From positions 2,051,501 through 2,115,500 of the forward strand of contig JAHQIY010000007.1 in NCBI GenBank assembly GCA_019054805.1: 64,000 nucleotides of DNA, in the 5' to 3' direction. The notes under the pieces were generated by a model. That model was not told the origin of the DNA and made no database searches. It was given only the letters and a program-made list of their open reading frames with translations. Of the stretch, positions 1-28,893 are shown piece by piece. The stretch comes from Brachionus manjavacas (lineage: Eukaryota; Rotifera; Eurotatoria; Ploima; Brachionidae). Made by a program: the position numbers and the translations under genes. Each line of letters opens with the position of its first letter. The first letter of the stretch is position 1.

Positions 1-490
1 GTGCCTCTGCTTAATTATTTACAAGGTAGCATAATAGAAAATAGTTTTATTGAATGTTTCAATGATTGTTTTTTACATCAAAATGTCAATTTTAACACTT
101 TTGTTAAATCGCACAATAAAAATACAAATTCTTTGGACTATGTAATTACTGAAAAGTCTCTAAGAATAAATGAAATCGAAATTTGTCCCATTTACGGAGA
201 CAACTAATTTTACACTTATACGTTTTTAAGTGACCCTGTTTTGCAATCCGTAAAACAGGGTCACTTTAGGCTTTTTTGGAATTATTTTATCTCAAAAAAT
301 AAGCATCGTCTTTTCGATTCTAGAAAATTTATTTACAGAAAAACTAATTTTGAGCTAACTGACAAATTTTTCAGATCGATAAATTGGACAAAGTTATTTG
401 AAAACAAAGATGCTCAAGGTTCGTTAAACACGTTACTTGAATGTTATTATATCGCCAGAGACGCATTTGAAATCTATCCCAAACAATAAA
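1..490 (+). pseudogene. non-LTR retrotransposon fragment, endonuclease to pre-RT region
   Basis: Two open stretches in different frames (1-207 and 241-489) read like the end of an apurinic-type endonuclease domain and the linker before the reverse transcriptase of a CR1/Jockey-like element. The visible cues are FIECFNDCFLHQNV followed by LDYVITE, typical of the last endonuclease block. The second stretch resembles the lysine- and phenylalanine-rich linker. The two are separated by a stop and by a perfect 15-bp hairpin (228-266). The element is cut by the window edge and is broken. Family call is from motif memory. Confidence 0.6.
228..266. repeat. perfect 15-bp hairpin with 9-nt loop
   Basis: The arms at 228-242 and 252-266 are exact reverse complements (core GTGACCCTG / CAGGGTCAC). 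The hairpin lies at the break between the two retrotransposon frames. It resembles the hairpins at 1406-1450 and 5819-5858. Confidence 0.9.
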
Positions 491-706
491 TTGCAAAACG
501 ACATATAATTCAATTCAATCGAAGAGACTGATGTCAATCCTATAATAATATAGGTGGATTGAATCCATTTATTCAAAAGTAAATAAATATAAAAATTGAT
601 TAAAAGTAGTAATTTCAGTTTTAATTTAATTATAAAATATTTTGAAATCCAGATCAAACTTGGTAAAAATTGTACAAAATTTTACAAAAATATTATTAAT
701 ATTATT

Positions 707-973
707 TTAAATTCTATGACAAAAAAGATTATAATTTAATTCGAGGTCCTTAATTAAAAATTCATTAATAAATTTCGAACAAAAATATACAAAAGTATCT
801 TCCATGTAATCATTAAATTTTCCTTTCGCCGGTATGTGAAACAGGTTTTTGTTTCTGAGGTAAAATGGAATAATTTTTTTACAATTATTTCTTGTTAAGC
901 AAGTTTTTAAGCTAATTGGTCTATTTTCATTGCTAACCACATTCAATATATATCGTGATATTCTCTTTATCAT
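707..973 (-). pseudogene. possible non-LTR retrotransposon C-terminal remnant
   Basis: An 88-codon minus-strand reading frame contains FYLRNKNLFHIP followed by TFVYFCSKFINEFL. This resembles the extreme C-terminus of some non-LTR ORF2 proteins, where an LRN/TRN-x-FxIP motif precedes a TFxxF...N block. No other domain is visible. It could be chance in AT-rich DNA. The rest of 490-1074 shows nothing recognisable. Confidence 0.3.
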
Positions 974-1405
974 TCTGTGTTGAATTCAATCAAGGTTAAA
1001 TCTGCTGAGTTCGATGTTTATCTTGTTGAAATCCTCTGTCTTTAAAACCATAAATTTTAGATTCAATAATTTATATAGAGATATATTTTTTCTGTACTAT
1101 ATATTAATTTTTTTGTACCATAAAAACACTGTACTTAGAATATTTTTTTTGTGTACTATATCTTTACGGAGTGTACCATAAAAATGATAATTCTGTACTA
1201 AGAAATTATCTTTTACTTTACCAAGAAATTAATTTTAATTATTTTTAAATTTATTGAAAATAAACGAACTTAAATTATACAGCACATAAAAAATAGTTTT
1301 TTAATCAAAGTAACGATTAATAGGAAAAACAATTAAAATAAAAAAAAATACAAATACATAAATTTTTTAAATCTTTCTTGGTCTTAAGACTCTATTTGAT
1401 TTTGA

Positions 1406-1450
1406 TGCTTCTTTAGGTGCATTTTTGATGAAAATGCACCTAAAGAAGCA
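1406..1450. repeat. perfect 20-bp hairpin with 5-nt loop at the MULE reading-frame end
   Basis: The arms 1406-1425 and 1431-1450 are exact reverse complements (core CTTTAGGTGCATTTT), with loop TGATG. The structure overlaps the 3' end of the MULE transposase reading frame on the minus strand. Confidence 0.92.
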
Positions 1451-3481
1451 ACTCATTCTCATCTTCTTCGTCTTTATTTTCATAATCTGATTCTGTTAAT
1501 TTAGCATCATCATTTTGAAAGAATAAGGCAGCTTTTGCTTTTTGTGGTCGCCCACGTTTTCTCTTTTGACCAATAGGAACAGTTTTAGCCTCATTAGGTA
1601 TAATTGTTAAACCTTTAATAGATACTATGCCATTAATATGTTTACACATTTTAAACTTGAAATTACTAGGACAAGAACAACTTGCTGTTCTCCAAGTATC
1701 TTCAGATGCATTTAAAGGAAAAGATACTTTCCAAATACCAAAACAAACACTTATAAAGTCATTAAAATCTTTGAAATAAGCCGAATCGAATGCCTGTCAA
1801 TATGCTTTTACTTCTTCTTTTGTTATTTCAGTCTTAGAGTCTGATCTTTTAACGAAAAAATGGATACCAGTATCATCTTTAATGCTTAGTGTTTTCTTCT
1901 TTAAATGGCTCCATTGATAAGCACGAGTGTATTGCTTGGTTCCAATCGTTGGTAATGCACAAAACTCTTTAAAATTAGGATTTTGAGGATCTCTTTTAGT
2001 TCACCAATCTTTTACAATATTGAATGCTACGTTAAAGAACACACCTAATTCCAAGCGTTTTCTTAAAGTCTTTTCTTATTTTATTTTTGAGTTTTAGGAT
2101 TCAAGTCCATTATTTGTACTTGGATACCGTTTAATAAAACCCTCATACCACCCAGAATGAAGATTAAGCCATTCTTGCTTTAAATAAAGTAAAAAGTCTT
2201 TCATACATTTGTCGCTGCTTTTTAACCATTTCTTCATAAATAATTTTGTACCAGCTTGAAATACCCTGTTGTCTTGACTTATCTGCAGCATGTCTATGTC
2301 TTGCATGACATTTAATTGCTTTTGTTTATCCAATATCAGTATCTTTTTTTGTACAGCTTTTCTCATGTGAAACCAGCACACACCGCGAGAAAAATCTTTA
2401 CCAAAAATTTCACTAAAACCATTTGTAATTGAATCAGCAGCATCAGCTAATAATTCAACATTTTTAAGTCTCTCTAGGCCTAATTTTTCAATACCAATTT
2501 GTAATGATTCAAAAATAAAGGAAAAATCTGTTGCTTCCTCATTACTACACACAGCCACGCCTAGTGGATGAAATTTATTGTCCATATCTGACGTACCAAC
2601 AATAAGCACGGGAAATCCTTGCCAAATTAATTTATAGGTAGCGTCTGCTTGGCAAACTTTAGCACGTTTAGCAAGTTTTAGGAGGCGTTTAGTTGAAAAG
2701 AATAGTCTTAAGTGACGATTATGAATGCGTGCTTTAAATTTATTTGATTGTGATACTTTAACTTGATAAGTTACCAGAAAAGGTTCATCTTCACCATCTA
2801 TAACTAAGCAATTCGATTTACACCATTCAATTAATGTGCCAAAGTTGAATTTACAACTATTACCGGTGGTTTCCTTATCTAGTCTTGCATTGAATCCATA
2901 TAATTGACGTAATGTAGGTATAACTAAATCTGGTATTCCATCTTCTTTCATTTTTTCTAGTGCATAAACTATCTTACTTGGTAATGTTACGCCTTTAATA
3001 AAAAGTAAACTTAAATAGCACTAAAAGATATATTTATGTCTATTAATTTACCTATTGCTCTTAATTCTAGAATTTTCTCTTGTGTCATTTGATGTATACC
3101 ATGTTGCTTTTTGTTAAGATTTATTTTAACATGGTCGTGCGCAGCTTCAGTCTTAAACAATGACACATAATGGTTCTCATGATGATACAGCAGTTGTACA
3201 GCACAGCTACATTGAGGACCTATTTTCTTAACCATATTACAACGATAAGAGACAAGTAAACCGTTGTCATTTTCATGTTCATTTCTAAACGACCATACTT
3301 TTTCACTTTCTAAGCATTTCGTTGCATCTTTGGCATTGTTGAATTTTTCAACGAAAACATACTTCTTCTTTTTCTTAGTCTTTTTATTGTTAACAACTTT
3401 ATCTTGTGACTGTTCTTCGTCATTCGGAGACATATAGTCTTCTAGCTCTTCAAATTCATCAAAATCATAATTATTATCCAT
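1440..3481 (-). pseudogene. degenerate MULE transposase
   Basis: Read on the minus strand, the protein starts MDNNYDFDEFEELED (acidic). It continues with a FLYWCH/WRKY-like zinc finger (W-S-F-R...YRCN...CSC...H...HDH, about residues 55-120). Next comes the transposase core with DATYK, ADAADS and CWFHM motifs of the MULE DDE fold (2094-2951). It ends with a SWIM zinc finger, CSC...MCKH, and a basic RKRGRP tail. Breaks are a frameshift near 2955-3010, a stop at 2094, and two in-frame TGA codons between 1650 and 2090. The region between the stops is still readable (NRDP-like, KKKTLSIKDDTG), so the copy is recently dead. Confidence 0.82.
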
Positions 3482-4079
3482 TTTATAAGCCTTAAAATAA
3501 ATTTATGTTTTGAAAGCACATTTTTGTTTTAAAATATAAATACGCCATAACAAGCTTCTAAACCTCAGTTTATTTTTTGTCACGTTACTATAAAGACTTT
3601 GAACAAACAATTAAATGTTTAGTACAACAAATTAATGTCTGGTACACTAAAAATTATTTTAATAAACATTTAATTTCTCGTAAAAAAGATTTAATTTATG
3701 GTACAAAATAGTGAAACGTAAAGTTATGGTCTCAATGATTAAAATAAAATACAAATCATTAATTCATGGTACAAAAGATTAATTTATGGTACAAATACAT
3801 TGATTTTATGGTACAGAAAAATTGACATCCATTTATATACATAGCGATAAAAAGTATTAGCTAATTTTTGGGGTGTTCTTTTAGGGAAAAAAAATTGAGA
3901 TTGACATAAAATAATCAAAGTGCGGTAGTAAAAAAGATTTGAAAAATCGTAATAAAACTAGAACGATGGTCGATGGATTTGGAAGTGGAACTAAACGGTA
4001 AAAATGTAAAGTTGTCTATAATGGAAAGAAAAACGTAATGATTGATTTTTTTTATGCGTGATCAAAATGTATTAGCTCA

Positions 4080-4800
4080 GCAAATATCTTCAAGCATTGG
4101 TCAAAAAGATTGGGAATGATTGTTTCTTGTGATTTAAAATGGCAAAATCAAGTGAATTTATCAGTAAACAAAGTTAATTAAGTTCTTGGTATTTTAAAAA
4201 TGGTTTCTCTAGACTTAGTAAAAATGCATTTACACTTTTATACTTGTCTCTTGTTAGATCTCAATTTGAATATGCAATTTTTGGCATAAACATGTTGGAA
4301 AAGTACAAGAAAGGGCTACAAAATGGCTGATGACTTTCACGGTGTTGAATATGAAGAAAGACTCAAACAACTATCACAAGACTCTTTAAGTAATAGACAT
4401 GTTCGTGGTGACTTAAGCCAATTCTTTAAAATTATCCACGGTATTGAGAGAGTGAATCTTGTTAATGGAGTCAATTATGCGAATAACAACCATATGATCA
4501 GGGGAAATCAGTTCAGATTAAATCGTGAATTAGCTAAAACCAGTCAGATCATACATATGTTTTTAAATATGGAATATGGAATAAATTCCTAATGAAATAG
4601 TTACAGCGAAAAGTTTGAATAGTTTAAAAGCGCAGTTAGACAAATGGATGAAAACTGCTAAAGCTCATTTATGGGCTAGGTACTTACTGTACCGCATCTC
4701 AATGCAGCAGTTAAAACTACTACTTCTATTTTTAGAATTCTGTGTCTTTATAATTTAAATAATAATTATTAAGCCTATGAGGCAATTTTCTTCGGATCTT
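4080..4800 (+). pseudogene. non-LTR retrotransposon RT C-terminal fragment
   Basis: Broken plus-strand frames read CDLKWQNQVNLSVNK, LGILKN, FTLLYLSLVRSQFEYA and, after a frameshift, LKQLSQDSLSNRHVRGDLSQFFKIIHGIERVN. These are the conserved post-polymerase segments of CR1/Jockey-like ORF2 proteins. The reading continues as LNSLKAQLDKWM to about 4640. The 3' end carries AATAATAATTATT and CCTATGAGGCA, a tail motif that recurs inverted at 31895-31930. Multiple stops show it is dead. Confidence 0.7.
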
Positions 4801-4974
4801 CATTTTTTTGTGAGCATACTGCAATCTCGTAAATTGTGTAGTTTAAATTGGTTAAAAATTTGTAAAATAATCAGTTTGTATTTGTTTTTAAATTCAAATT
4901 AATAAAAATTTAAAAATTTTCACTGTCATGTCGAGCTTTGGGTGATTTTAATAAAAAATTTGAAAAACTTCTCA

Positions 4975-5060
4975 AGCTTTTATGAATAATAATAATAACA
5001 ATAAAAAAAGCTACAGCAGACTAACTGCTAAGCAAGGCTATAAGCAACAGCAATTAGCAA
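4975..5060 (-). mobile_element. 3' tail of a non-LTR retrotransposon (minus orientation)
   Basis: An (AAT)n run is followed by AGCTACAGCA...CTGCTAAGCAAGG. The same block occurs at 13915-13970 and, inverted, at 39660-39725. I read it as the 3' terminus of the element whose RT fragment lies at 5346-5870. The 5060-5345 stretch is likely the rest of its degraded 3' end. Confidence 0.45.
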
Positions 5061-5345
5061 CCTCTACTAGTAATTTGTTCCACTCGTTTACAACTCGATT
5101 TGTCAAGAATCTTTTTTTTAATTCATGGCAATTTTTTGGTCAATCTACTTGGATACCCTCGGATTCCTCTAGCTGGACCATTAGATTAGAGTGGATGAAT
5201 TTTAATGTGCGGATTCTGCAACTGAATTTTACTAAGACCGTTCATTATTTTAAAGGTCTCGATTAAGTCTCGACGTTCGCGTCTTGCCTTCAGTGTTGTT
5301 GATCTCAATCTTGTAAGTCTTTCTTAATTTTCTAAATTTTTTTAG

Positions 5346-5870
5346 CTAAATACTAATTTTGTAGCTCTTATTTGCACTTGTTCGAGAATGTTTGAGTCCT
5401 TTTATGTGTAGGAGCTCTGCTGCAGCTGCATAGACTGCTGCTGCATACTTTAAATGACCTAAAATTGCGTTTGCTTTGTTAGCTGCTTGTGTCGCTTGGT
5501 GAGTCCATTTCAGGTCATCTGTTAGATGGATTCCAAGATCTTTCTCAACTCTTGTATGGATAATTGGTAAGCTATTCATTGATAATTCGATTCCATTAAT
5601 AGTTTTATTTTTGAAGAACATAAATTTAGATTTGTCTTTATTAAATTTCAGTTGCCAATCATTCGACCATTTAACAATCCTTTCAATGTCTGTTTGCAAC
5701 TGCTCAACGTCAAGACGATTTCTAATGATGTAAATCAGTTTGGTGTCATCTGCAAACAGTTTTAATAAGCTTGTTGTAGCGCTTGGTATGTCATTTATTA
5801 AGATAACGAAAAGAAGAGGGCCAAGTACAGACCGCGGGATTTGGGTCTGTACTTGGCCTAATTGGTGCAT
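5346..5870 (-). pseudogene. non-LTR reverse transcriptase fragment
   Basis: A 174-codon minus-strand frame contains RSVLGPLLFVILINDIP, LFADDTKLI (the catalytic F/YADD box), LKFNKDKSKFMFF and VEKDLGIHLTDDLKWTHQ...ANKANAILG, the conserved blocks 5 onward of CR1/Jockey-like RT. The fragment is 5'-truncated exactly at a perfect 15-bp hairpin (5819-5858). It degenerates into an alanine-rich stretch towards its 3' side. The upstream thumb and palm blocks are missing. Confidence 0.85.
5819..5858. repeat. perfect 15-bp hairpin with 10-nt loop
   Basis: The arms 5819-5833 and 5844-5858 are exact reverse complements (core CCAAGTACAGACC). The hairpin sits at the point where the RT fragment loses homology, directly before MULE sequence on the other strand. 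Confidence 0.92.
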
Positions 5871-5879
5871 TTTGTCGCA

Positions 5880-6940
5880 AATTTATTCTTAATTGACACC
5901 GAAAAATCACAATTACCTGTGCAAATCAAACTACCAATTCAAAATAGGTTTCTAAACCAAATTAATATTAATTTAACCAAATTAATTTATACTTCACCAT
6001 TTCAATTTTTTTTTCACCAAAAATATTATAAATGGCTTTCAACGACTCACTCGTTGAAAATTTCATTAAGTATTTTAAAGAACAATGGTTTACAAAACAA
6101 CCTGGTTGGTACAAAGGCCAGGCTCTAGGTTATCCAGGTTCAAACAATGCTTTAGAATCAACAAATCGCTAAATAAAGGAACAATCTTCTTTCAAAGATC
6201 GATTTTCTGTACCGAGATTTATATCAGTTGTAGGTGAACGAATCATTCATTTTTGGTCAACTAATAGAGATCCAGCTGAAAAAAATTTCAAAGCATTGAA
6301 GTCGAGATAACACTTGCAGATTGGACAGCCGCTGCACAAAGGTTACAAAGAATACAAACGGTCATTAAACATAAAATAAACAATAACCTAAAATTATATT
6401 TTGTCGGCAATAAAAGTAATCAACAAATCGATCAAACATATGTTGACAACTGGATGTCTGTTCACCTTAATTGTGATTGGGATGAATTGGAGGATAACAA
6501 AAAGAACGAACCTTTACTATATGTCATAGGAAAATGTTCATGTAGACGGTACATCAAGAATAACATTTTCAAGCACTTAATTGGTATATCAAAAATACAT
6601 AATATTCCTCAATGTGAAATACCATTATCAGCGAAAAATATTCCTATCGGCGAAAAAAGAAAACCTGGACCTGCAAAGGCAAACAAGCCTTGCTAATTCG
6701 GTAATTATTTTTGGTTTGATTTGTATTATTATTGGTGATAAAATCTTTTATTTTGATTGAAATAAATATTTTTTTGGTTTAAAACATTTAATAAATTTGG
6801 TGAAAAAATAATATTTTTTTTGGTGAAATAAAATTGTATTGGTGAAAAATATATTTATTTGGTTTTTTTTTGATATTTTTGGTGATTTATTTTGGTGAAG
6901 AATTTGATAATTATTTGGTGAAGTAGAAATTTAGTGCCCG
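5880..6940 (+). mobile_element. second MULE-type element, flanked by iterated TTGGTGAA motifs
   Basis: A transposase fragment (6032-6696, plus) is followed by many copies of TTGGTGAA or TTTGGT (about 6705-6930). It is preceded by the inverted forms AACCAAATTAAT and TTCACCA (about 5925-6020). The arrangement matches that of the 1075-3840 element, but with a different motif. The ends are approximate. Confidence 0.6.
6032..6696 (+). pseudogene. MULE transposase C-terminal fragment
   Basis: The plus-strand reading gives FIKYFKEQWFTKQPGWYKG and then SNNALESTNR, matching WLNLHSGWYEG...STNNGLES in the copy at 2094-2951. A later piece has FISVVGERIIHFWSTNRDP. A final 80-codon piece carries a degraded SWIM finger (CSC...FKH, one Cys replaced by Phe) and a KRKPGPAK basic tail. 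Stops and frameshifts separate the pieces, and the catalytic half is missing. Confidence 0.7.
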
Positions 6941-7131
6941 TTCCCACTCGCTTTATGTTTATCCAATCTACCAATATATTTGATAATATTTGAGCGCGAA
7001 AATAACTCGATATCAATTTCACAGATTTCATGGCAAACCGAATCGAAATTAAGTAGTTCAGAACCACAATCAGAATTGAAAGATCTTTGAAAATGATGAA
7101 TAAATTCTTTTTGGACGCTAAATTTCAGCAA
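6931..7131 (-). pseudogene. non-LTR retrotransposon fragment just upstream of the RT domain
   Basis: A 66-codon minus-strand frame reads EFIHHFQRSF...ELFSRSNIIKYIGRLDKHKASGNGH. The LxxxKASG-(N/D)-G box is the conserved entry to RT in many non-LTR elements (compare LKNGKAAGxDG). Only this block is present, abutting the MULE flank. Confidence 0.5.
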
Positions 7132-7585
7132 TTTGAAAATTTTTAGTATTTGCTTAAATAATTATTTAAGTTTCTACTTAAAAGAGCGTAGTTCTTTTTA
7201 TTTAATCCTTTCCAGTTAACTTTTATTTAACTTTTTAGATTAACTTCAATCGACTTATCGGACTTTTGAAAATTGGGAATCGAAAAAAAGCCCAGGCCCA
7301 TTAATTTTCCATTATACAGATGTTCAGTATGTTTTGGCTTTCACAAATATTTTCACTTAAAAAATTTAAAATGCTTTAAAATAAAATGAAAAAATTTTTA
7401 TTTATAAATTTCTTATTTATTAAAATTTTTTTTATAATTTTTATGACCCAAAAAATTCAATAACAAAAACAAGATCTGAATCGATCAAATAAAATTTAAT
7501 TTTTTAAAATTAATAATTAGTAAAATTCTACACTGTCTATTTTAAAAGGCAAACTTAATGATTACTGACTAGATTTGCCCAATCT
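7132..7585. other. AT-rich spacer, probable NALCN 3' region
   Basis: No coding signal is visible. Several TTTATT hexamers (AATAAA on the minus strand) at about 7390-7420 could serve as the polyadenylation signal of the channel gene that ends at 7586. Confidence 0.4.
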
Positions 7586-24358
<16,773 letters not shown>

Positions 24359-27300
24359 GTTAGCTTCTCAAATAGCTTCAGTTCAATCTAATGGTCGTGT
24401 TATCTAGTTCTTCAAGCGAACTCATATCTCCTCACGACTTAGACAAAAACAAAAATTGAACAAGCAAAAAAAAACAAAACAATAAAAACACAAATGTGAG
24501 GTTTTATACGGATAGATCTATAGGGTAAAAAATGTTTTTTGTAGTCAATCATGGAACTCTTCTTGTTACCTGCTCTTTGGCGGTGTCTTACACCCGCTTT
24601 TGTTTTTGCTTTTATTCTCCCCATTGATTTGTGAATTTAATATAAAGTTTGATAAGAAAAAAATATATAAAACTGCTTCAACGCAACAAAAAAGAAAAAT
24701 ATAGGATGAAAATAAATTATGAATTGAAAAAAATCAATATATATTTTTTTAAAATAAATTTTTTTTTAAACTCAATAATATTAATAGAAAGCGAAATACA
24801 TTGAAAAAAATGAGAAATTATAACTTTAATTTATAATAAGTTACACAATAATGAATTTAAGTTCATATTTATTAACTTTGTCAAATTTTAAGTTTGGTTG
24901 GCATCCAAATCATTCAATTCAAGCATTCGAAAAAGCTGAGTATTTTCTTATTCATGCTGTTCAAGATTCGATTTTAGTTCATTAAGTTATCATAGATTTT
25001 TTGCTATCTATAAATCAAATATAGTTTATATCTAATTTCACTATTAACTTCGATTTTTGATAATAAAAAAATTAATAAAACACATAATTTTATGTTTTAT
25101 CGCCATGGCACAATCTTCAATTATTAATCTAGCTCTTTAATCCTATTTTTTATTTTTTTATTTGAAAAAACTCTAAATTAAATTTGAAAATGAGTTGTGA
25201 AAGATTTCATTTAAATTTGAACACAACTGGAACAAGAACAACAGCAGGATTTTCGCCTTTTGCGCTTCCTTAATAAAGATCTATATTTAAATCAAACAAA
25301 ACAACCAAAAATTGTTGTTATCATACACAAGAAATTTTTATGAACTAAATTTTGCGTTTAAAAAAAAATTATTAGAAATTTTTATGTCAAAATTTATAAT
25401 TTGGTTAACAACAATGCTAATATTAGAGGAAGATAAAATAGCGGATTTCCGTGGATATTTGTTTAGTCGGCAAATTTAGCTCTGGCTGAGTCAAAGAAAT
25501 TACATTTCTGAGCATTTTTTAGCAAGTCTCATGAGATACTTGAAACAAGTTTGATTGCCTCTTATTAAATTGTATCATTTCAACATTCGAGCTAAAAGTG
25601 TTTTTTAATTCATAGAAAAAAATTAGAAAAGACTTAAATTGCGAGCCAATTTAAGAAATTTAAATAAAAAAAGCTAAATCTTTGAATGTCTAAAATAAAA
25701 TAATTTATCAAAATAAAAATTATTGAAATATTCGCGTTCCACTTTGACAAACTTAACTAATTGACATTAGCTCGTTTATGATGAAATTTTTTTGATTTAG
25801 AATATTAATAAAAATGAATTCTTTTTTAATCAAAATATATGTTTCCTACTAGTATATCGCTTCAGCAATATATCTTGATTTATTCAGCCTGATTTTTATT
25901 TCTAAAATAAATACCAGACAAGAACAAAATATTCAAATATAAAAAACTCTAATTAGCAAAATTAACATTAAGATAATAATACATTTAAAATTTTTTAATA
26001 TTTTAAGACACTTAGGGAAGAAAAGAATTTTTTTGTGAACTGAATATGGCAAAATTGGGCCAAATAAGAAAATGTCACATTCCAATAAAGAAATGTATGA
26101 GTTCTCAAGCTGATTAAAACTATTCGCCTCACTTCACTTAATTCATACAGCTCTTAAAAACTCTCTGAATAAAGACTTGATTGAAATTTTATTACATGAA
26201 ATAAAATCTTTTCTTGCAAATTCTTTACAATATTTTAAGCCTTTAATTTCGGAGTTTTACTTCAATTTTGCCCCTGATTTCGGAGAATATAATTATCATA
26301 AGAAACATCAAACAAAATTATGCGTTTCTCTTAAGACTGCAAATACTTCAATAGATAGTCTTTGATAAAATTTGTTTGCTGATTATGCTTCCTTTCAAGT
26401 CTAACTAACTTGAATAAATAATCATAATAGGATCATCGAATTTACTCGAACTAAAATTCCCTACAATAATTGCTAAAAAGCAAGCAAGCGATTTATAATT
26501 GATCAAAAGTTTTTATATTATTAAAATGAATTTAAGTTTATGTTTTAATAGTTAACAAATAATTAATTGTTAATTTTAGTTCTAAAATAAAATTTTCAAT
26601 CAAAATTTGGCGCAAATACTTTAATCCAAATAATTTTTTTTCTCTTTACCAAGATTGTTTTAATCTTAAATCCAGATAAGAAACTTGTTCAATATAATTT
26701 GATTTTTAATTTATTACTTTTGAAAAATTCAACTAAATTCTGATCGTTTGTTAAAACTTACATTTAAAAATAAAAAAAATTCTACTTCTAAAAATATTTT
26801 GAATAATAATAACTTCATTCGGGTCGATATAAAAACTTGATATTTAATTAAAAAATTTGGAACATTGCTTTTTTTATTTTATCAAATTAATTTTGATTTC
26901 TCTATAAAAATTGAATTCTTGAAGCAGGTAGCTTGAAATATCAATTTAGCTTAATCTAGCCATTGTGAATTCTAGAGCAAAAAAACAGAATATAAAGTTA
27001 AAAAGCTTGGCTCTATTAATTCTAACATCTGATAATTCAATGCATCAGCTGATACAACTTACAGAAACAATTTTAGCCATTTGGAAAATAAGCTTTTAAT
27101 TAAATTTTTTTGTTCTTAAATTAAACTAAGCTATCATTATTTATATCTTAAATTATTTCTAAGTGATGTCAAAATTCCAAAAAATCAAAATTCTGTGTCC
27201 TATTCGAAAAAATTAATTGATATAAAATCTCATATGGATATAACATTTTAAATATTTAATAATCAAATTTTATAAATTAAAGTAAAAAGGTAAATTTTAC

Positions 27301-28893
27301 AAAATAATACAAAAACAAATATAAATCTAGTAATTGTAAAAATAAAAATTTTAATCCGAATCTCACCAAATTAAATTTCCATCAACAACAAATTCTACAA
27401 AGTTAATTTCATCAGGTAGCTTGAAATTACAAAATGAGTAATTAAACTTCTATCGTTTTTTTTTGAGAATGCTTTGACAAATTGATACCAATATTTCAAA
27501 AAATTTAATTTCAAAGTCATGTTCGAAAACAAAATTTCTAGTCTTTCTCATGAATATCGTGTTTTAATTAAAGTGGTAGTGTGAGAGGAAGCTTTTAAAC
27601 AAGAACTTAGCTTTAATTTAAAGAAACAAGTACTTATTAAACCCGAGAATTGAGCATAGTGATAATTACATTATTAAAAAAATCTTTTTTAAAATTGCCT
27701 TTAAGAATCGTTTATAAAAAGAAGCAGAAGAAGAAATTATAAATTAAAATTAAAACTAATTTTCTACTCGATTTGATACAAATTTTTTTCTCAAAAGCTT
27801 TATTTATTTAAAATAAAAATAATTAACTATTCTTAAAGAAGGTAAAAATTAAAATTTTACATCATTAAAAATTGCAATGACAAAATCAAACATACAAAAG
27901 ATATAAATTACCCAAAAATCAATAAATAGAATATATAATTTTTGATCTAATTTATATTCTAATTTTGACGACATTATTTACTAAAAAATTTTATTTTATA
28001 AATCACAAAATACTTTTATTAGTATAAAATCTTTGAAAATCATGCTTCATCATATTTTTAAATTTTTTAAATTTTATCAAATTAATTACATCTCAACGAA
28101 ATCATTAAAAATCAAATTATCTAACAGAAAAACTTAGTTTCTTAAATAAGATCGAAAGACTTTTGAGAATTTTTCTAATAATATAAAGATTGATTAATTC
28201 AATTAACTTAGTTTTTGTTTATTTAAAAAATGGAAAAAAAATTTCAAAAAAACTTAAAAGTATGATCAAACTTATTAAAATATTAACTATTATTATTATT
28301 TTTTTCTATTCTTATTTCAACTGTAAATATTTTTAATCTTAAAAAAGCCCGGACTTAGACTTAATTAAATAAAATAAAATAAGGTCTATGGCCCGGGCTT
28401 ATGAAAAAAAAAGTCCGGACTTGAACTTTGGACTTGACTTGAGACTTGTGACTTTAAACAACTATGATAAAATTGATTAAATTTTTTTCTCCGATAATTT
28501 GATTTGTAGAGCTCTTGTTACAATAAAATTAAAAAATTTTAAAAACTCAAGTACAAATGGAAAAAAATTTACGAAAATTTCATTTACTTTAAAATTTCAC
28601 AAAGGGAATATACATGTTTCTCACAATCTAATAAAAGAACATTAAATTGGAAAGAAGAAAGTCTTTTTGACATTAATCACATTACAATCTTTAAGTATTT
28701 TTTGATTGAGAAATAAAGAAAAAAAATTCTAAAAAAAAAAGAGCTTTTTCTTGGAAAAAAAATTTAACAAATCTTTGATTAATTCATATAAATCATTAAA
28801 TTAAGTTTATTTATACAAAAAGAGAATTTAAAATCTAAGACAGATTTATTTTTGTTAAAGAGCTTTTTAATTTTCTTTCGAATTAAATTTAAA
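24359..28893. other. 4.5-kb intergenic region
   Basis: Upstream of NALCN and downstream of the phospholipase gene. 24359-24625 is probably NALCN leader, somewhat richer in G+C and with a short open frame that I do not trust. The rest is AT-rich without coding signal, except a GACTT-type repeat at 28340-28465. Confidence 0.6.
28340..28465. repeat. GACTT-rich dispersed repeat, copy 2
   Basis: Opens with AAAAAAGCCCGGACTTAG and has an inverted GGCCCGGGCTT around 28390. It ends GACTTGACTTGAGACTTGTG followed by ACTTTAAACAACTATGA. The end closely matches 62655-62695. The inverted termini suggest a non-autonomous DNA transposon, possibly hAT-like from the (CA)GTTGTTT-type end. Confidence 0.5.

Larger units (their letters stand above)
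1075..3840 (-). mobile_element. MULE-type DNA transposon with iterated TGGTACA subterminal motifs
   Basis: A degenerate MULE transposase (1440-3481, minus) is flanked on both sides by clusters of the same short motif in inverted orientation. The left side (about 1090-1200) has repeated TGTACCATAAA or TGTACTA. The right side (about 3620-3820) has repeated TTTATGGTACA, often followed by TTAAT. The outermost motifs, TTTTCTGTACCATAAA-like on both ends, suggest terminal inverted repeats near 1080 and 3830. Exact ends and target-site duplication were not identified. Confidence 0.7.

Noticed and set aside
24439-24624. 61-codon minus-strand frame just upstream of the NALCN start, with basic and hydrophobic parts
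   Set aside because: No family resemblance. It is not needed for a start that already matches the conserved N-terminus, so I treat it as leader sequence.
26177-26365. 62-codon plus-strand frame in the intergenic region
   Set aside because: No recognisable motif, no splice partners, and AT-rich codon content typical of chance frames.
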